This document shows positions 11,063 to 23,960 of a DNA stretch of 64,000 bases, one piece after another (the first letter of the stretch is position 1; each line of letters opens with the position of its first letter). The notes beneath the pieces are model-generated. The model did no database searches. It saw nothing but the letters and a program-made list of their open reading frames with translations, and was not told where the DNA came from. The translations under genes and the position numbers were made by a program. This stretch comes from Erythroxylum novogranatense. Its lineage: Eukaryota; Streptophyta; Magnoliopsida; Malpighiales; Erythroxylaceae. The stretch covers positions 50,493,783 to 50,557,782 of the forward strand of contig CM057228.1 in assembly GCA_029891385.1 (NCBI GenBank), written 5' to 3'.

Positions 11063-12748
11063 TGTTAGAGAAGTTCTCTAAAGGCAATCACCTGTAAAAC
11101 TTATTGTACAAATCATCTTATGATTAATAATGACATTTTTCATTATTCGATGTTCAAACATTTACAGATTTGACGTTGATCTTAAATTAATTTAATGAAG
11201 TCCATGATATAAAGCGTAGCATGGAGGAAATCATAATGAGATTCCTATCATATGTAATTATGTTAATGTCTAAACTTTTCTTAGTCATAGTATTAATGAG
11301 ATAGGATATCATTAATCCGAATAGACTAGCATATGCTATACTCCTTGATTGGATCAAGTAGTAGATCTCATAAGTTGTAACATGAGTTGTTTATAGTTAA
11401 TGTATGGATGCTTACTAATGGTAGTAAGTACGTTAGATTGACCAACTATGAGACAATCATATAGATATTCTATTCCAATGTCAATGATAGTCTCGTCATC
11501 GCAACGGTGCAAGTATCCTTTGACTTGAAGTGGTCAAGGATATCTCAGATACTAATCTTGTACTTTAACTCCATTCATCAGTGCCCTTAAAGGGTTTTTC
11601 ATAGGGTTTTTATTGGGTACAACTTAAGGTATTCGGAAATAATTGAGTAGTGAATAAAGGATTCACCATTCCTGATAGATGGAGATGATAGCCACAGTCT
11701 CTTATCAGGGTCATTAGTTTAGAGTCTCTGACCAAAGCAGATATATGTCATGAAGAGAGTCTTCAATGATACATAGAGTAATGAGATCAATAGGACAAGA
11801 TCTAATATCACTTGGATTAGATGTGACGTAGTCAGTTTAGTGGGTGTTGAAACTTTGACCATACTCTGAACCAAGTGGGGTGTAGATGGTGAAAGCATGA
11901 ATTACATGGCAATATTGCGTATGGAAGATTTCATAGTCAAATGATTGAGTTTTTGGTTAATTGTGGGTCATCACATGTTACTAGATACTGCTCTTAACTT
12001 ACTTGAATTAAGTGTTAATTCAAGTGGCCAACATCACTATGAACCTAATGGGTCACACATATAGGAGATTCGAAGGATGAGTAAAATGGTTTTGAATGGT
12101 GATTCAAGGTATGGGAGAGTGTTTCAAGATTGTATCTTGATGTGATTGTGGTAGAACAATTTGCATGGAATGAATGACAAAAACAAGTGTTGTTGGCTGC
12201 CAATTAGGTCATTAACTTCCTAAAACTTCCATTAGTGCTTTCTATTCATGGTCATTAACTTTTCATAACTTCTATTAATGCATGCTATTCATAACCATTA
12301 ACTTCCCATTAATGATGAGGGTTATGGGAGGCCAAATAAGGAAAAAATAATCATCATTTTCGTGCATCTTGTGTAAGAAATAAGGAAAAGAAAGGTTCTT
12401 TTTTACTTACACACTGTTTTTCTCTCAAACTCTCACAAGAGTTCTTGTCTTTGCTAGTATAAACAAATAAAGAACTCTAGCCATCTCTTAGTGAGGTTTC
12501 ATCCTTCTATCTTTGCGTGGACTTTCATTAGCGATGATCTACGTTGATCATTATGGTTTATGCCAATCTAATGCGAAGAAGTTTAAAGAAAGGAGATTGT
12601 TAGAAAGGTATATAAATATATTACATTTCATGTTTTTATTTTCTTTATCTATATACATGAGTAGATCTAGTTTTTGAAGTTCTAGTTTACTTTCTGCTGC
12701 GTATTTTTGAAATATATTATGTGTGAGATGTGTGGTTGGAACCTTATA
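11063..12748 (+). repeat. full-length copia LTR, 1,686 bases
   Basis: It begins TGTTAGAGAAGTT directly after the polypurine tract and ends at CCTTATA, where the first LTR has CCTTACA. It aligns to the truncated 5' copy over about 1.4 kb. It is followed by a second primer-site remnant, so it served as 5' LTR of a following element as well as 3' LTR of the preceding one. Confidence 0.85.
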
Positions 12749-13050
12749 GTGGTATCCGAGTCATCTTATGCCTTGTTAGATGTAGAATACATGACATGCT
12801 AAAACTGTTTTCATGGTTGTGACATCTTAAAATCCTGTAATGTTTCGTTTGAAATTAATTATGGAAAATTGGTTTTCGCGATTTTTTAACCACTTTATTC
12901 ATATGATGCATGTGAATGATTTAGTGTGATGGAAAATATTTGAAATATGATTAAAATATTTAATTGTTAAGTTATAAGAACATGCATGAAATTTGTCTTT
13001 TTGCTAGGCATGTGATGTGTATTGGCTAAATTGATGAGGTTACACATAAC
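12749..13050 (+). repeat. second copy of primer site and leader
   Basis: GTGGTATCCGAGTCATC (a primer-site remnant) and following bases match 6324-6580, including TTAGATGTAGAATACATGAC, AAGAACATGCATGAAAT and GGCATGTGATGT. A block of about 35 bases near 12799-12833 is absent from the first copy. Similarity stops abruptly near 13050. Confidence 0.8.
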
Positions 13051-13089
13051 TTGGATGGGACTCTAGTTAACTTAGTCATGGGTAAGTGA

Positions 13090-13325
13090 TGCAGTACTAG
13101 CTCCTATAAAGTTTATATACTAAATGGAGCTGGCTCTGTATCATTTACTTGTGACCAGTTAACCACAGCTTACGGAGCTATTTCTACATTACTTACCCTT
13201 AATAGGTTAACTACTATAGATCGGTAGTTACGGAGCTGGTTCTACATTACTTACTTATCTGTAAGAAGTCACAGAACTGGTTCTGTATCGCTTACACGTA
13301 ATAGATTAACCACTATAAATATACC
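13090..13325. repeat. degenerate tandem repeat, unit roughly 45-65 bases
   Basis: Four imperfect copies of a unit built on TTACGGAGCTGGTTCTACAT followed by TACTTAC and a GGTTAAC-like part. They centre near 13130, 13190, 13240 and 13280. I do not recognise the family. It lies directly after the breakpoint of the copia leader. Confidence 0.6.
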
Positions 13326-15470
13326 GGTATAATAACATGTACAAAGCCTACCAATGCACCTTAGGCAAAAGCAACTCTTACATTTATGACTCATTTTATT
13401 TTCTAAATCAAATATAGGAGGAATCATAAGTGAATTACTTTAATATAACTCCTAATAATATAAAATTTAACTTTCCAATTAAAACTCATATATTGCCAAA
13501 GCATATACTTATGCTAGTAATATTCACTTGTAAAATATCATTTGCATAAAACTCGACATAAATATTCATTTCATGATCAAATAAAAACCATTTGTATAGA
13601 ATCAATTTAAAGAACACTCATATGTCATTACTTATTTTGCGAAGAATTTAGTCATATAAAACAGTTAAAATACACTCACAGTTTTGTGAATTATCTCTAA
13701 GAACACTCACGTGTTCCATGCCTCTCCTTTACCTACACAAAGTGCATTTTGCTTGGGAATTTATTTTCAAAATAGGAAATAAGGCATAAAACTATAAATT
13801 TGGTTTAATGAAATCCAATATTAGTATTTAATCTCATATCACGTATGTTAATTGTATTTTTTCTTACCTCCGTAAGCTAACCTATTATTCTCCATTTCCA
13901 AATCCAAATTTGAGAGTCACTTTAAAATCATATTTTACTCATTCCAACTTATCAATTTCTTCAAAACACTTTCTCAATCAATTTAATTCACACATCATGA
14001 CTATGCATGATGAGTCATAACTCTGACCCATATCTAGGATCCATACTTCCACTTGTTCCTTAATTTTCTTATATAAAACGTTCAAATTATGTTTTAAGGT
14101 CTAATATATAAATTTAGTTTTGATATCATTAAAAATCATGCCATTTCAACTTATAAATCATTAACAATGTACCAAATATCACAAACTGTTTCAATACAGG
14201 GCAGTATCAGGTTAGCTTTTAAATCTCAAATTTCAATATCATTCATCCATAATTAATTCTAAGTTCCTTCTAGTGATTTTTAGTACTATGTCTTAGGTTT
14301 CAGATCAAATTGGAAGAATCCAATTGTGAGGTCTGTAGGATGAGTTATGAATAAAACAATGAGACTGGTTCAAGTTAACCTAAGATAGAAACCCACTGCA
14401 TATTCCTCTCTTGTCATATTCAATTAATTTTATACAAAGAAACATCAAAGTAATACTAAGACAACATTGATGTTAAACAAATCCATCTAACTTAGGAAAA
14501 ACCAAAAAAATTAGAAATTTAAGCTAAGAAACTTACCACTTTTTCTGCCAATCTTTTGAGTATTTGATGGATACTTTAAGATTTATCCAAATCACCGTCA
14601 AACTCCATCAAAAATGACTACACTCTTCTTCCTCTCTCCTTAGCCGATGTTTTTCCTTGGCTTCTCTTCTTTTTCCTTTCTTTTTTTGTCTCTCGTGTTA
14701 CTCTCTCATCACTCTCACGTTGATGTTTAAAGAAAGAAGCAAAATGTCTTAAGTTTTGCTTTTTATACTCATTTAATGGATTACACATCACTTTCCTATT
14801 TGTCATCACTAATGACTCATCAAACACATGTCATCTTCTCATTGGTCATCTTTAATGATTCATCAATCCACTAATATCATGTAAAAAGAATAAATTGCCC
14901 TTAATTAGTACAAAAAAATCAAAATGTCCTTTAATGCATTTAATTGACCAACCAACCGAATTAAATCCCGAAAACATTCCTCAGCTGTCTTATTTCCAAA
15001 TTGACCATGACACACTCTAATTAGGGTCAATATTTATTGATCGGATGCTTTTTAAAATTTTGATTGGGCTTAAAATCATCAATACCCATTATTTTCCAGA
15101 AAGGGCGATTTAGTCCAATAATTTTGGATTACCTGAATTCTATTCAAACAACCTCCATTTTGACCTGTTTTAGTTCCTATGTACTCCAATCCTAATTCTA
15201 GAGCTTTTCATTTTATTTCTAATTATTTCCTAACGTTTTTATTTTCTTAGAAGAATTTTTGAATTAAAATTAAAAATCACTAAATGTCACTGAAATCTTT
15301 TGAATTTCATTCAAAAGTATTACCTAATTCTCCAAAGCACATTTCAAGATTTTTACAGCTCGTTCTCATTCCATAGTTTTTTGGAGTTTTTTAAAATCTA
15401 TTTTAAAGCTCATTCAGACTCATTCCATAGCTTTTTGGAGTTTTCAGAAATTTTATAATGGAGATCACGG
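13326..15470 (-). other. unassigned, possibly a degenerate gypsy LTR
   Basis: No coding similarity is seen. The layout resembles the minus-strand solo LTR at 29556-34613: TTACC-type splice-like words, a pyrimidine-rich stretch at 14625-14700, and a TATA-like GAGTATAAAAAGC on the minus strand near 14770-14758. The open frame at 14618-14827 is a lysine/arginine-rich translation of that pyrimidine tract and is not convincing as a gene. No LTR ends or target duplication were found. Confidence 0.35.
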
Positions 15471-16749
15471 TTAGACCAGAGACAGTTCTTGAATCAATAA
15501 GAAATTTCTACATTTAAATACTTAAATTACTCTAGTACACCATAAATATATCATACTCTATAAAATTCACGTACAACACATTACATAGTACAATAATCAA
15601 ATTAGGATATTAAAATAAAATAAGCATAAACAAATTCACTCTGTTGACTTCAACCTAAAAGAAAAAGTTGGAGTTAAGAATGATGCTAGTATTCACTTGA
15701 ATCAGTGACCTAGTTAAGTAACTAGAAGTATTCATGATAAGTTGCTTAGATCTATGTCAAAAGATTAGTTGAATTTTCAATTGTTTATTTTTGTGTTAAA
15801 ACATTGGGTGAAGTTTCAAACAAACCTCTAATGTTCCATTGCAATAGCAAAAGAAGCGTTTTATTTTGTATTAAATTTATGTTTATTTTTTTATGTCAGT
15901 TTGAATAATGTAAATTAACTTGATATTGGAAGGATTATTAGCTTATCTTGAATTATAATACAATTTACTGAAAATATCTAGAAACCTAATTAGTTGATGA
16001 ACAACATAATTGAGTAGATGATGCAAGCTCTTGATTAATTTAATTCATTTGTTGATTTTCCTAGAATTTGTACTTATTAAGTTGAGGGTGATTGAGATTG
16101 AATTCTTTGAAGAAAAGTACAAGCGTAAATATGGGGATATTTATAAGGAAGAAATATGCTCATATTTTCCCAACTATTTTGCTTTGTTTTCATATTGAAT
16201 ACTTTATTTTATTTGGTTTTTGATATAGTTTTATGTAATTAAGAAGATTTAAATTTGGGATGAGATTTGTGAAGAACTTGGAGACTATTTCAAGGAAGGA
16301 GAAAAATCAACGTCAATTATTGAACATAACTATTCCCATGTCCATAGACTAGACTATGTGTATCATAGATCAAATGAAGAAAAAGGCGCAACTTATAATA
16401 TAGCCTTGAGAGACCATGTGGTGTTAAGAAAATTCAAAGAATCATAATCATGCCTCAAAACATGTGCATTTAATAAAAAAAGTGGAGATATCCATAATTC
16501 ATATGTGATTCTTTCCTAAAAGAAATAAAGAGATCTATGGTATGAGACATTTCTAGCACTTATAGTATGCCTCAGGTTCATAAAAATAATTTAAAGCATG
16601 ATAACCCTAATTTTTAAAATTTTTTGAAGAGTATACACACCTTAACATTATTTCTATCTAAAAGGTTAGCGTTAGCCATTAAAAGGTATATCAACTCTTT
16701 TACTTTTCTACTTTATCAAGTTAAGGTAGGTCTTAGGATGTAAAACATG
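15471..16749. other. unassigned AT-rich sequence
   Basis: I see no domain, LTR end or clear repeat here. It precedes the 5' untranslated part of the LINE. Confidence 0.4.
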
Positions 16750-16864
16750 AGAGAGAGCTTCTTCACTACAAACTAGCCATGCTCCTACTTCTACCTCCTT
16801 CTGCCTTTGACCTTCTTCATCTTCTTTCTACACCACAACACTGCTATCTCATCCTTCCTTGGTA

Positions 16865-16948
16865 GCGTAGATTATTCTTATTCTTGATCTTCATTTCTTC
16901 TACAAAGCGTAGATTATTCTTATTCTTGATCTTCATTTCTTCTACAAA
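16865..16948 (+). repeat. 42-base exact tandem duplication in the LINE 5' region
   Basis: Two adjacent identical 42-base copies (16865-16906 and 16907-16948), each beginning GCGTAGATTATTC. Many plant and animal L1 elements carry tandem 5' monomers; whether this is one or a chance slippage cannot be told from two copies. Confidence 0.85.
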
Positions 16949-17110
16949 TCTTGACTCTCAAACCCCACCAAACAATCAACATAAGGCTATATTTGACTTT
17001 CCACTAAATCCTACCTTCCTGTCTTGCATTATTTCCTTCTTAAGAAATTTTTTTTCTAAAACTTTCTTACTTAAAGTTGAGCCAAACCTCTTTTATGAAA
17101 CATCTTCATA

Positions 17111-17815
17111 ATGTCTAACACTTCAGTACCCTCCACTTCAGACTTTCCAATTCTAACCTCCTCCATTCCCAAACCTTCATCCGCAATTCGAGTAACTCCA
17201 TCTCCGATGATTGTTCCCAGATCTTGGAAGTAAGTTGTAGGGGAAGAAACCCCCTCAACATTGTCTTATTCACCTCCTAAGGATATGAATGGAAGGCTAT
17301 TGGTTTACCGGAACATTGAAGTCCTTACGGAGGGATCCCAGGCTTGGGAATAAAGTATTGTTGGTTTCTTCTTTGGAAAAAGATCACCTTACCCTCTGGT
17401 CTCCCAATGGGCAAACAAACTATAGAAGTTAAGAGGCTTGAAAAATGTTCTTCTCTTTAAAGAGAACTTGCTCCTCTTCACTTTCAAATCCACTACAAAA
17501 ACCCATAAAATTATGGAGGAAGCACTTTGGCATATTGAAAGCCACCTAACTTTCCTACAAATTTGGCAGCCACACTTGAACCTTGAAACTCTTAAAGTCC
17601 AGAGTATCCCTTTCTGGATTAACTTTCATATTATTATCCCACTTGAATATTGAACAACCCAAGGGCTTTGAGCTTTAGCCAGCTACATTGGAAGGTTTTG
17701 TATATAGATGAAAATATAGGTAAGAAGAAGTGAGTCAGACATGCTCAGATTTGTATCATTGTGAACATTTCCCAGGAACTCCCTGAAGAAATTCCAATTA
17801 TCAGGTTATGAGAGG
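17111..17815 (+). pseudogene. LINE ORF1, DUF4283-type domain (broken)
   Basis: Starting from the ATG at 17111, one frame gives a Ser/Pro/Thr-rich N-terminus. It then gives IVGFFFGKRSPYPLVSQW, then NVLLFKENLLLFTFKSTT, then ALWHIESHLTFLQIWQP and IPFWINFHIIIPLEY. After a TGA at 17651-17653, where the family has tryptophan, it continues with ALASYIGRFLYIDENIG. This is the DUF4283 pattern of plant L1 ORF1 proteins, thought to bind element RNA. In-frame stops also occur near 17231, 17351 and 17423. No zinc knuckle is recognisable downstream; 17816-18400 has no clear coding similarity. Confidence 0.75.
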
Positions 17816-18404
17816 AAGACAAGTTATAGGAAGATATAATAGAATTTTCATACTAATGGAAAATTCTGTGCACTAACCCTAACAAAATCCAGAAAGCCAT
17901 GGGAAATTTGTTTAAAATAAGCAGCTACCAAGAACTTATGGAGTTATCTGAAGTGGAAACTCTAGAAAACCCCCCTTTCCTTAATAACCAAGGCCACCAT
18001 GCTACCAAAGGATGTTGATGTTCTATTGTCTGAAAATGAGGAAAGATAAAATAGTGAGGCAATGCAAACTTCTCTACTAGCTCAAATATAAAAAGACAAG
18101 GAACCCAATTTAACAAGCAGTGCAAAGCAGTAAGATTCATGAGCACCGAATATAACACATGGCATTCAAATTGAATTAAGCAATGACAAAATCTTCTTAA
18201 CCATAACTTTAGTGACTACATAAAGTGAAGGAGATTCAGAGGTAAGTAACATTAATCCTATCCAATCTGATACCATAGTAACTCATAAAATTTCTACTAT
18301 TCTTAAAGAAACTGAAGCAAATACAGCAAATACTAAATTCCATACAGGGGAGAAAAGGAGGTCAAAGAGGGGTACAGGGAAGGGAAACACAAGCCAAACC
18401 TTTT

Positions 18405-18653
18405 AATCTATATCTAGAATCTTGTGGGTATGTGAAGTAAATTTTCCCAGTAAACAACTAAATCTAAGGGTCTTTGTTTTTAGGGAGAAGCCTCTCATAT
18501 TCGGATTACTAGAAACTAAGGTCAAACTCAAAAATTTAGCAAAACTGGACATTTTTAGATCCCACTGTAATATGATTATGATTACCAATCACCAACATCA
18601 TGCTTTAGGCAGAATTATAATATGCTATAGGGAGGATGAACTAAAGGTGGATC
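18405..18653 (+). pseudogene. LINE ORF2 apurinic-type endonuclease, N-terminal part (split)
   Basis: The open stretch from 18422 reads NFPSKQLNLRVFVFREKP, then IFGLLETKVKLKNLAKL, then HHALGRIIICYREDELKVD. This matches the start of plant L1 ORF2 endonuclease, where the glutamate in LLETK is catalytic. The enzyme nicks target DNA to prime reverse transcription. The reading is cut by the copia LTR at 18654 and resumes at 28296. The ORF's apparent continuation to 18907 is LTR sequence and not part of the protein. Confidence 0.8.
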
Positions 18654-20756
18654 TGTTGGATCGGAAAAAGAAAGCATGTTTAGTATGGAGAAACGATAGA
18701 TTTCAAAACTTTTTAAGAAATCATCTTGCAGCGGAAGCAATATATCCAAATCAGCATGCTAATCCATACATGATATGGTATAAGGATAATAAAACCAAGA
18801 ACAAGATAAAAGGAATTACCGACTCCTTCGCCATGACTTTAAATCCTCATTGCGCTATCCTCTCCTTCTTATATCCAAATCCTTTGCCTTTGAGTCTTTT
18901 CCTTTAGCAATCTATCTTCTTCCTTGTTGTAGTATCCTCAACCAATTAGATTTACCACTTGTTCTTCAAGGACAACTAGGTTAACAAAATCTTTTGGTGG
19001 GAAAGGAGAAGAAATATTTGGAGGAAATTTTCTTAGAAGAAGAAGAACCAAAATTGAAACTCTTTCAATTCTTTCACTTAGGAATTTCGGTTCTTCCTTG
19101 CATGAAAGGAGAGAATGTCTAAAAACCATGAAAGAACCCTTTCTTACATCTCAATTTCGAAATATGCATGAATGGAAAGAGTGAGAGGCATCCAATGCAT
19201 CACTTCTTACATTAATCACTCATCAAATAGCCAATAAATGAGACTTACTTCATTTATCTTTAAAATGGCTATTTGAAAAGACCATAACCTATAATTGAAT
19301 ACCCATTTCGATTTTGGCAAGAAGAAAGAAGGAAGATGGTCCATCTAATGCACATCTTTCATCTTTAATCTAATGAGTGCAAATAGGTTACATGCCAACA
19401 TTAAAAGCCAACCATTAAACCATTTAATGGTAAGTTCATAACTCCATTTAATAATGATGAACCATAATAAAGACCATCTTTATTTAGTATTTTAATGTCA
19501 AATGTGGTTACACATCTAACCTAACACAATTTCAAATTGCTTCTTCTCCATTTAAAAAATTGTTTTAATATAATTAATCTAATCAATTACATTAAACCAA
19601 AACAAGCCCATTTCTAAATGAACATATGGGCTTCCAATTAACCATTAATTAGTATAAGCCCATCATTCAATTATGGACTTCTAAAGCCTCCAAACTACTT
19701 CTTACTTAGCTTGATAACCTTACTTAAAGCCAAGTGGGGAATCTTATTGGACTTTGATAATTCAAGCTCCAATAAGCCCAGAAATAATTCAATCTCATTG
19801 GAATTAATTCTAGCTTATTAACTAAATGTCATTCCACTAAAGACAATTAGTTGAACTCTTGAATTATTAAATATTATGAGAATATTTCCAATTGCAAACC
19901 CTACTTAAAACCTTATTATAGCCATCCGCACAACAAAGGGTAAAATTACCGTTTTGCCCTTATGTTGGTTTTTCCTTCTAGATCTCTCATTTTACTTTAT
20001 ATGGTGATTAACACATAAGATCTCATCTTAGTGTTAAGACTTGATGGGTAGCTAGTCCATCAAACTCAAGCGCCAGATTTAACCACCAAATCTCCTTAAA
20101 ACATCTAGAAGAGATGATAACACTATAAACTCTTTATTTGAGTGAATGTTCCACGATACATGTTTCAATTAATAATTCCAACATGCGAATAATCGGATTA
20201 ATACCTGTAAAAATCCATTCCGATCATATCAAGAATTATAATGAAACACATATGAGTTCATCACTCATCAAGATTGTGGTTCATAATAAGCGAATGCTTA
20301 AGTTGTATGTTTTAAGATTAAAGTAACGACCCACTTTATTCTTGAAAACATACTTGATTCCAGATTCATTTAATAGTGCCATTATCGATAGTCTACTACT
20401 ATCATGATATGAAACTCATCATTCCCTTTAAGTAAACTCCTTTACTTATATGGAGATAAATCGCAACACTATAGTCTAAACCATAATCAAACGACCAACT
20501 TGATTATTCAACTGTGAATCAATTAATTCAGATTCTAATAATATACATGTTTCCTATGCATCTCTATGTATATGTATATTACTTACAAATGAATCTTGGT
20601 ACCTTATGACCAGATATATAATGCTCATACAGATAAAACCAAACTCTTTTGTTTTATTAATAATAAATATTTTCATTACAAAAGCAGAATCGAAGAAGAT
20701 AAAGTTACATGTAAATACACTTGCTTTCCAGGAACTATATTTACATAACTCCAACA
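18654..20756 (-). repeat. copia 3' LTR, 2,103 bases
   Basis: It starts TGTTGGATCGG and ends CTCCAACA, adjacent to the polypurine tract. It matches 26191-28290 nearly base for base with scattered substitutions and small indels. A minus-strand TATA-like box (ATATAAAGTAAAA) lies near 20001-19989. Confidence 0.93.
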
Positions 20757-20770
20757 ATCTCCCACTTGCC
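20757..20770 (-). promoter_or_regulatory. polypurine tract
   Basis: The minus strand reads GGCAAGTGGGAGAT immediately before the LTR TGTTGGAG. This is the plus-strand primer site of the copia element. Confidence 0.85.
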
Positions 20771-22490
20771 CTAAAGCAAGTTTGACATATCCTTCATTCC
20801 CATCCCTTCTAGGTGACCCACAAAGCTCTTTTGAGTCAATGTCTTTGTGAGCGGATCGCAAGGTTTTGCTCTGAGGAATCTTTACCACATCCACTTCTCC
20901 ACGTTGTATTATCTCCTTATGAGATGATACTTTCGCTCAATGTTTTGGCGCTTTGTGGTTCCGAGGTTCTTTAGAATTAGCCACCGCCCACTATTATCAC
21001 AATAAAGTGTAATGGCTTTTACGCCTCTAGAACTACCTCCAAATCATTTAGGAACTTTCGAGCGATCGCTTCCTTTCACGCTTCACAAGCGAGCAATATA
21101 CTCAACCTCCATAGTCGAATCAGCAATACAAGATTGCTTGACACTCCTCTAAACTATGGCTCCACCTCCTAAAGTAAATATAGAACCAGAAGTTGATTTC
21201 CTTGAATCAACATCTGATTGGAAATCAGAATCCGTATATCCTGTCGGAATGAGATTACTTCCAAAGTAAACAAGCATTAAGTTCTTCGTCCTACGAAGAT
21301 ACTTAAGTATACATTTAACCGCAGTCCAATATTCCATTCCTGGATTGGACTGAAATCGCTACCGACCCCATGCGTGAATGATATCGGTCTAGTGCACAAA
21401 CATTGCATACATCAAACTACCAACTGCCAAGCATATGGAATGTTACGCATCGTTCAACCTCCTCTTGGGTTTTAGGTGCTTGTTCCTTTGAAAGTTTGAT
21501 TCCGTGTCTAGTAGAGTGAAACCCTCTTGGAATCTTGCATGGCGAACTTATTGAGCATATTCTCAATGTAGGTTAGTTGAGACAAAACTATCTTCTTGTT
21601 CTTACGATCCCTTATAAGTTTGATCCCTAGAACATAGGTAGCCTCTCCCAAATCCTTCATTGAAAGCATTCATTCAGCCATCCTTAACCGCAGATAACAT
21701 TCCCACATCATTCCCAATGAGCGTAATGTCATCAACATACTGTGATTAGGAAAGTAACCTTACCTTCTTGTATTCTTTTGTAAACACAAGGCTCATCTAG
21801 GTTTTGTATGAACCCATAGGTTTTGATAGCCTTATCAAACCTAATGTTCCAAGACCTAGATGCTTGCTTAAGTCCATAAATGGACCTTTGCAACTTGCAA
21901 ACCTTATGCTCATTACCTAGCTCAATGAATCCTTCTGGTTGGGCCATATAAATGGTCTCCTCAAGATCTCCATTCAGAAATGCGGTCTTGACATCCATTT
22001 GCCATATTTCATAATCGAAATAGGCTGTTATGGCCAAAAGAATCCTGATGGACTTAAGCATGGCGACAGGAGAAAACGTCTCCTTGTAGTCTATACCCTC
22101 CTTTTGAGTATAGCCTTTAGCTACCAATCTAGCTTTAAAGGTCTCTACCTTTCCATCCTATCCCCTTTTCCTTTTGTAGATCCATTTACACCCTATGGTT
22201 TTTAGACCTAGTGGTAGATCTACAAGGACTCAGACTTCATTAGTATACATAGAATCTATTTCTGATTCCATTGCCTTGAGCCATTTTCTGCATCAACATC
22301 ATTAATAGCACATGTATACGTAACAGGATCTGTTTCTTCCCGGTGCGAGATGGCAATTAAGCCTTCTCCTAAACCCAGATACCTATCTGGTTGTCTCACA
22401 ACCCTCCCACTACGTCTAGGCACGTCTTGATGTTCGAGTTGCACTTCCGATTCAACTCTTGAATCCATTTCGACATCTTGTTCATCATAT
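20771..22490 (-). pseudogene. copia reverse transcriptase and RNase H (broken)
   Basis: From right to left: DVPRRSGRVVRQPDRYLG (22420-22380) leads into reverse transcriptase. MVAKGYTQKEGIDYKETFSP is at 22127, then LEETIYMAQPEGFIE, then CKLQRSIYGLKQASRSWN near 21900-21850. The catalytic YVDD box is at 21739-21728. RNase H follows with VKCILKYLRRTKNLMLVYFG, GYTDSDFQSDVDSRKSTSGS (21250-21190) and a decayed end. A small deletion just before YVDD shifts the frame, and the region 21730-21340 and the last 300 bases are badly broken. These activities would copy element RNA to cDNA. Confidence 0.88.
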
Positions 22491-23960
22491 CCAAAACAAC
22501 TCTTGGTTTGGATGAAATTGCTAACTCCTTTAGTACTACTTCACTTCTTCCTTTGTGATTTCTCACAAACTCTTCCTCTAAGAAGTTTGCATTAAATAAA
22601 CACAAATACCTTCCTATCATGAGGACCGTAAAAGCAGTACCCTCGAGTTCCGTGGGATATCCTACAAACAAACATACTTGACCTTGGTTCCATCTTTGTG
22701 GATTCAGGATTTAGAACATGGGCTGGACAGCCCCAAGTCCTCAAGTGCCTCAATGAAGGTACTGCCATCCACAACTCCCTAGGTGTTTTAGGCACCGATT
22801 TGGATGGAGCAAAGTTAAGAAGATATGTTCTTCATTTGTATGGCATATCCCGTAACGATCTGGAAGGCTAGCATAGGACATCATTGATCTTACCATTTCC
22901 AATAGAGTTCTATTTCTCCTCTCGCTACACCATTTACATTGAGGTGTACGAGGAGTCGACAAATTGGAAACAATTCCATTGTCAATTAAATATTCTGGAA
23001 CTCTCCGACAAATACTCACCACCTCGATCCGATCGAAATTTGTTTTAATGGCTTGCCAAGTTGCTTCTCACTTCAACTTTGAATTCTTTGAACTTTTCAA
23101 AAGATTCACTCTTTTTATGCATCAAATACAAATAGCCATGTCTTGAGTAATCATCTATAAAAGTTATGAAATATTCATAACCTCCTCTAGCGTGTACATT
23201 CATAGGCCCACACACATCAGTATGTACCATGTCCAATGTGGATTCAAATATGTTTCCTTTAGAAGGAAATGAGGCTTTTGTCATTTTTCCTTCAATACAA
23301 GATTCACAGGTGGGTAATGGGTCACTATCCAAGCCCATAAGGATCCCATCCTTTACTAACCTGTCAAGTCTTTTCTGATTGATATGACTCATCCTTAGAT
23401 GCCACAGATACTTTAAATTAATGCTAGAGATATTGGATTGTCTTGGTTTTATCAATTATGTGGTGTTTAGTGAGCCTTTCATAGGTTCTATAAAAAACAA
23501 TCCCTGTTTAATTATCGCTTCACAAATAAAATCCTTATTCTCATATATTGAAACAACCTTTTCAAAATATAAGGAATAGTCAGATTTTATTAGACAAAAA
23601 ACAGAAATCATGTTCCTTACAATCATTGGCATGTAATAAACATCTTCCAAATATAACCTATGACCACTAGGAAAGTCCAAGATAACTAATCCCACCGATT
23701 CGCTAAAACATAGGAACCATTTGCTATCTTAACTTGGCGGCCTTTAGTAAGTCTTTTCCTTCATGGAACCCCGCAAAGAATTACAAACATGGTTAGTGGC
23801 TCCTGAATCTAATATCCAAGAAGTAGATAAATCTGCCACATTTCTAGTTCCTAACAAACTTAGGAAGCCCATACCTTGTTTGCTTTTGAGGGACTCTAGG
23901 TAGATCGGACGGTTTCTTTTCCAGTGGCCCATCTCATCACAAAGTGGAAACACTTTCCTT
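22491..23960 (-). pseudogene. copia protease and integrase (broken)
   Basis: The protease active site is in STSWILDSGATNHVCN near 23835-23785, preceded by a damaged Gag zinc knuckle, LCDEMGHWKRNRP at 23945. Integrase shows its N-terminal zinc region, LWHLRMSHINQKRLDRL with CESCIEGKMTKASF, at 23405-23265. Its catalytic core follows with HTDVCGPMNVHARGGYEYF and FIDDYSRHGYLY, and near 22915 the ERRNRTLLEMVRSMM block. At 22795-22640 comes PKTPRELWMAVPSLRHLRTW with WGCPAHV. Frames change near 23450 and 23040-22960, and in the family's TPY-TPQHNG stretch. Confidence 0.88.

Larger units (their letters stand above)
4912..13050 (+). mobile_element. decayed Ty1/copia element(s), LTR-internal-LTR-internal
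   Basis: A copia element reads on the plus strand: LTR (4912-6323), tRNA-Met primer site, long leader, gag, integrase, reverse transcriptase, RNase H, polypurine tract and second LTR (11063-12748). The second LTR is followed by a second primer-site remnant and about 300 bases of the same leader (12749-13050), as if a second element shares that LTR. The first LTR lacks its first 280-290 bases. Coding regions carry many stops and frame changes, and gag is joined to the late part of integrase with the Gag zinc knuckle and protease missing. No target duplication can be read. Confidence 0.85.

Noticed and set aside
14618..14827. Basic minus-strand open frame as a possible small gene
   Set aside because: It is the translation of a pyrimidine-rich tract in an LTR-like region.
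18422..18907. 161-codon open frame as a single protein
   Set aside because: Its first half is LINE endonuclease and its second half is copia LTR; the join is the insertion point.
20138..20326. Small open frame repeated at 27675-27863
   Set aside because: Both copies lie in the paired copia LTRs and no domain is seen.
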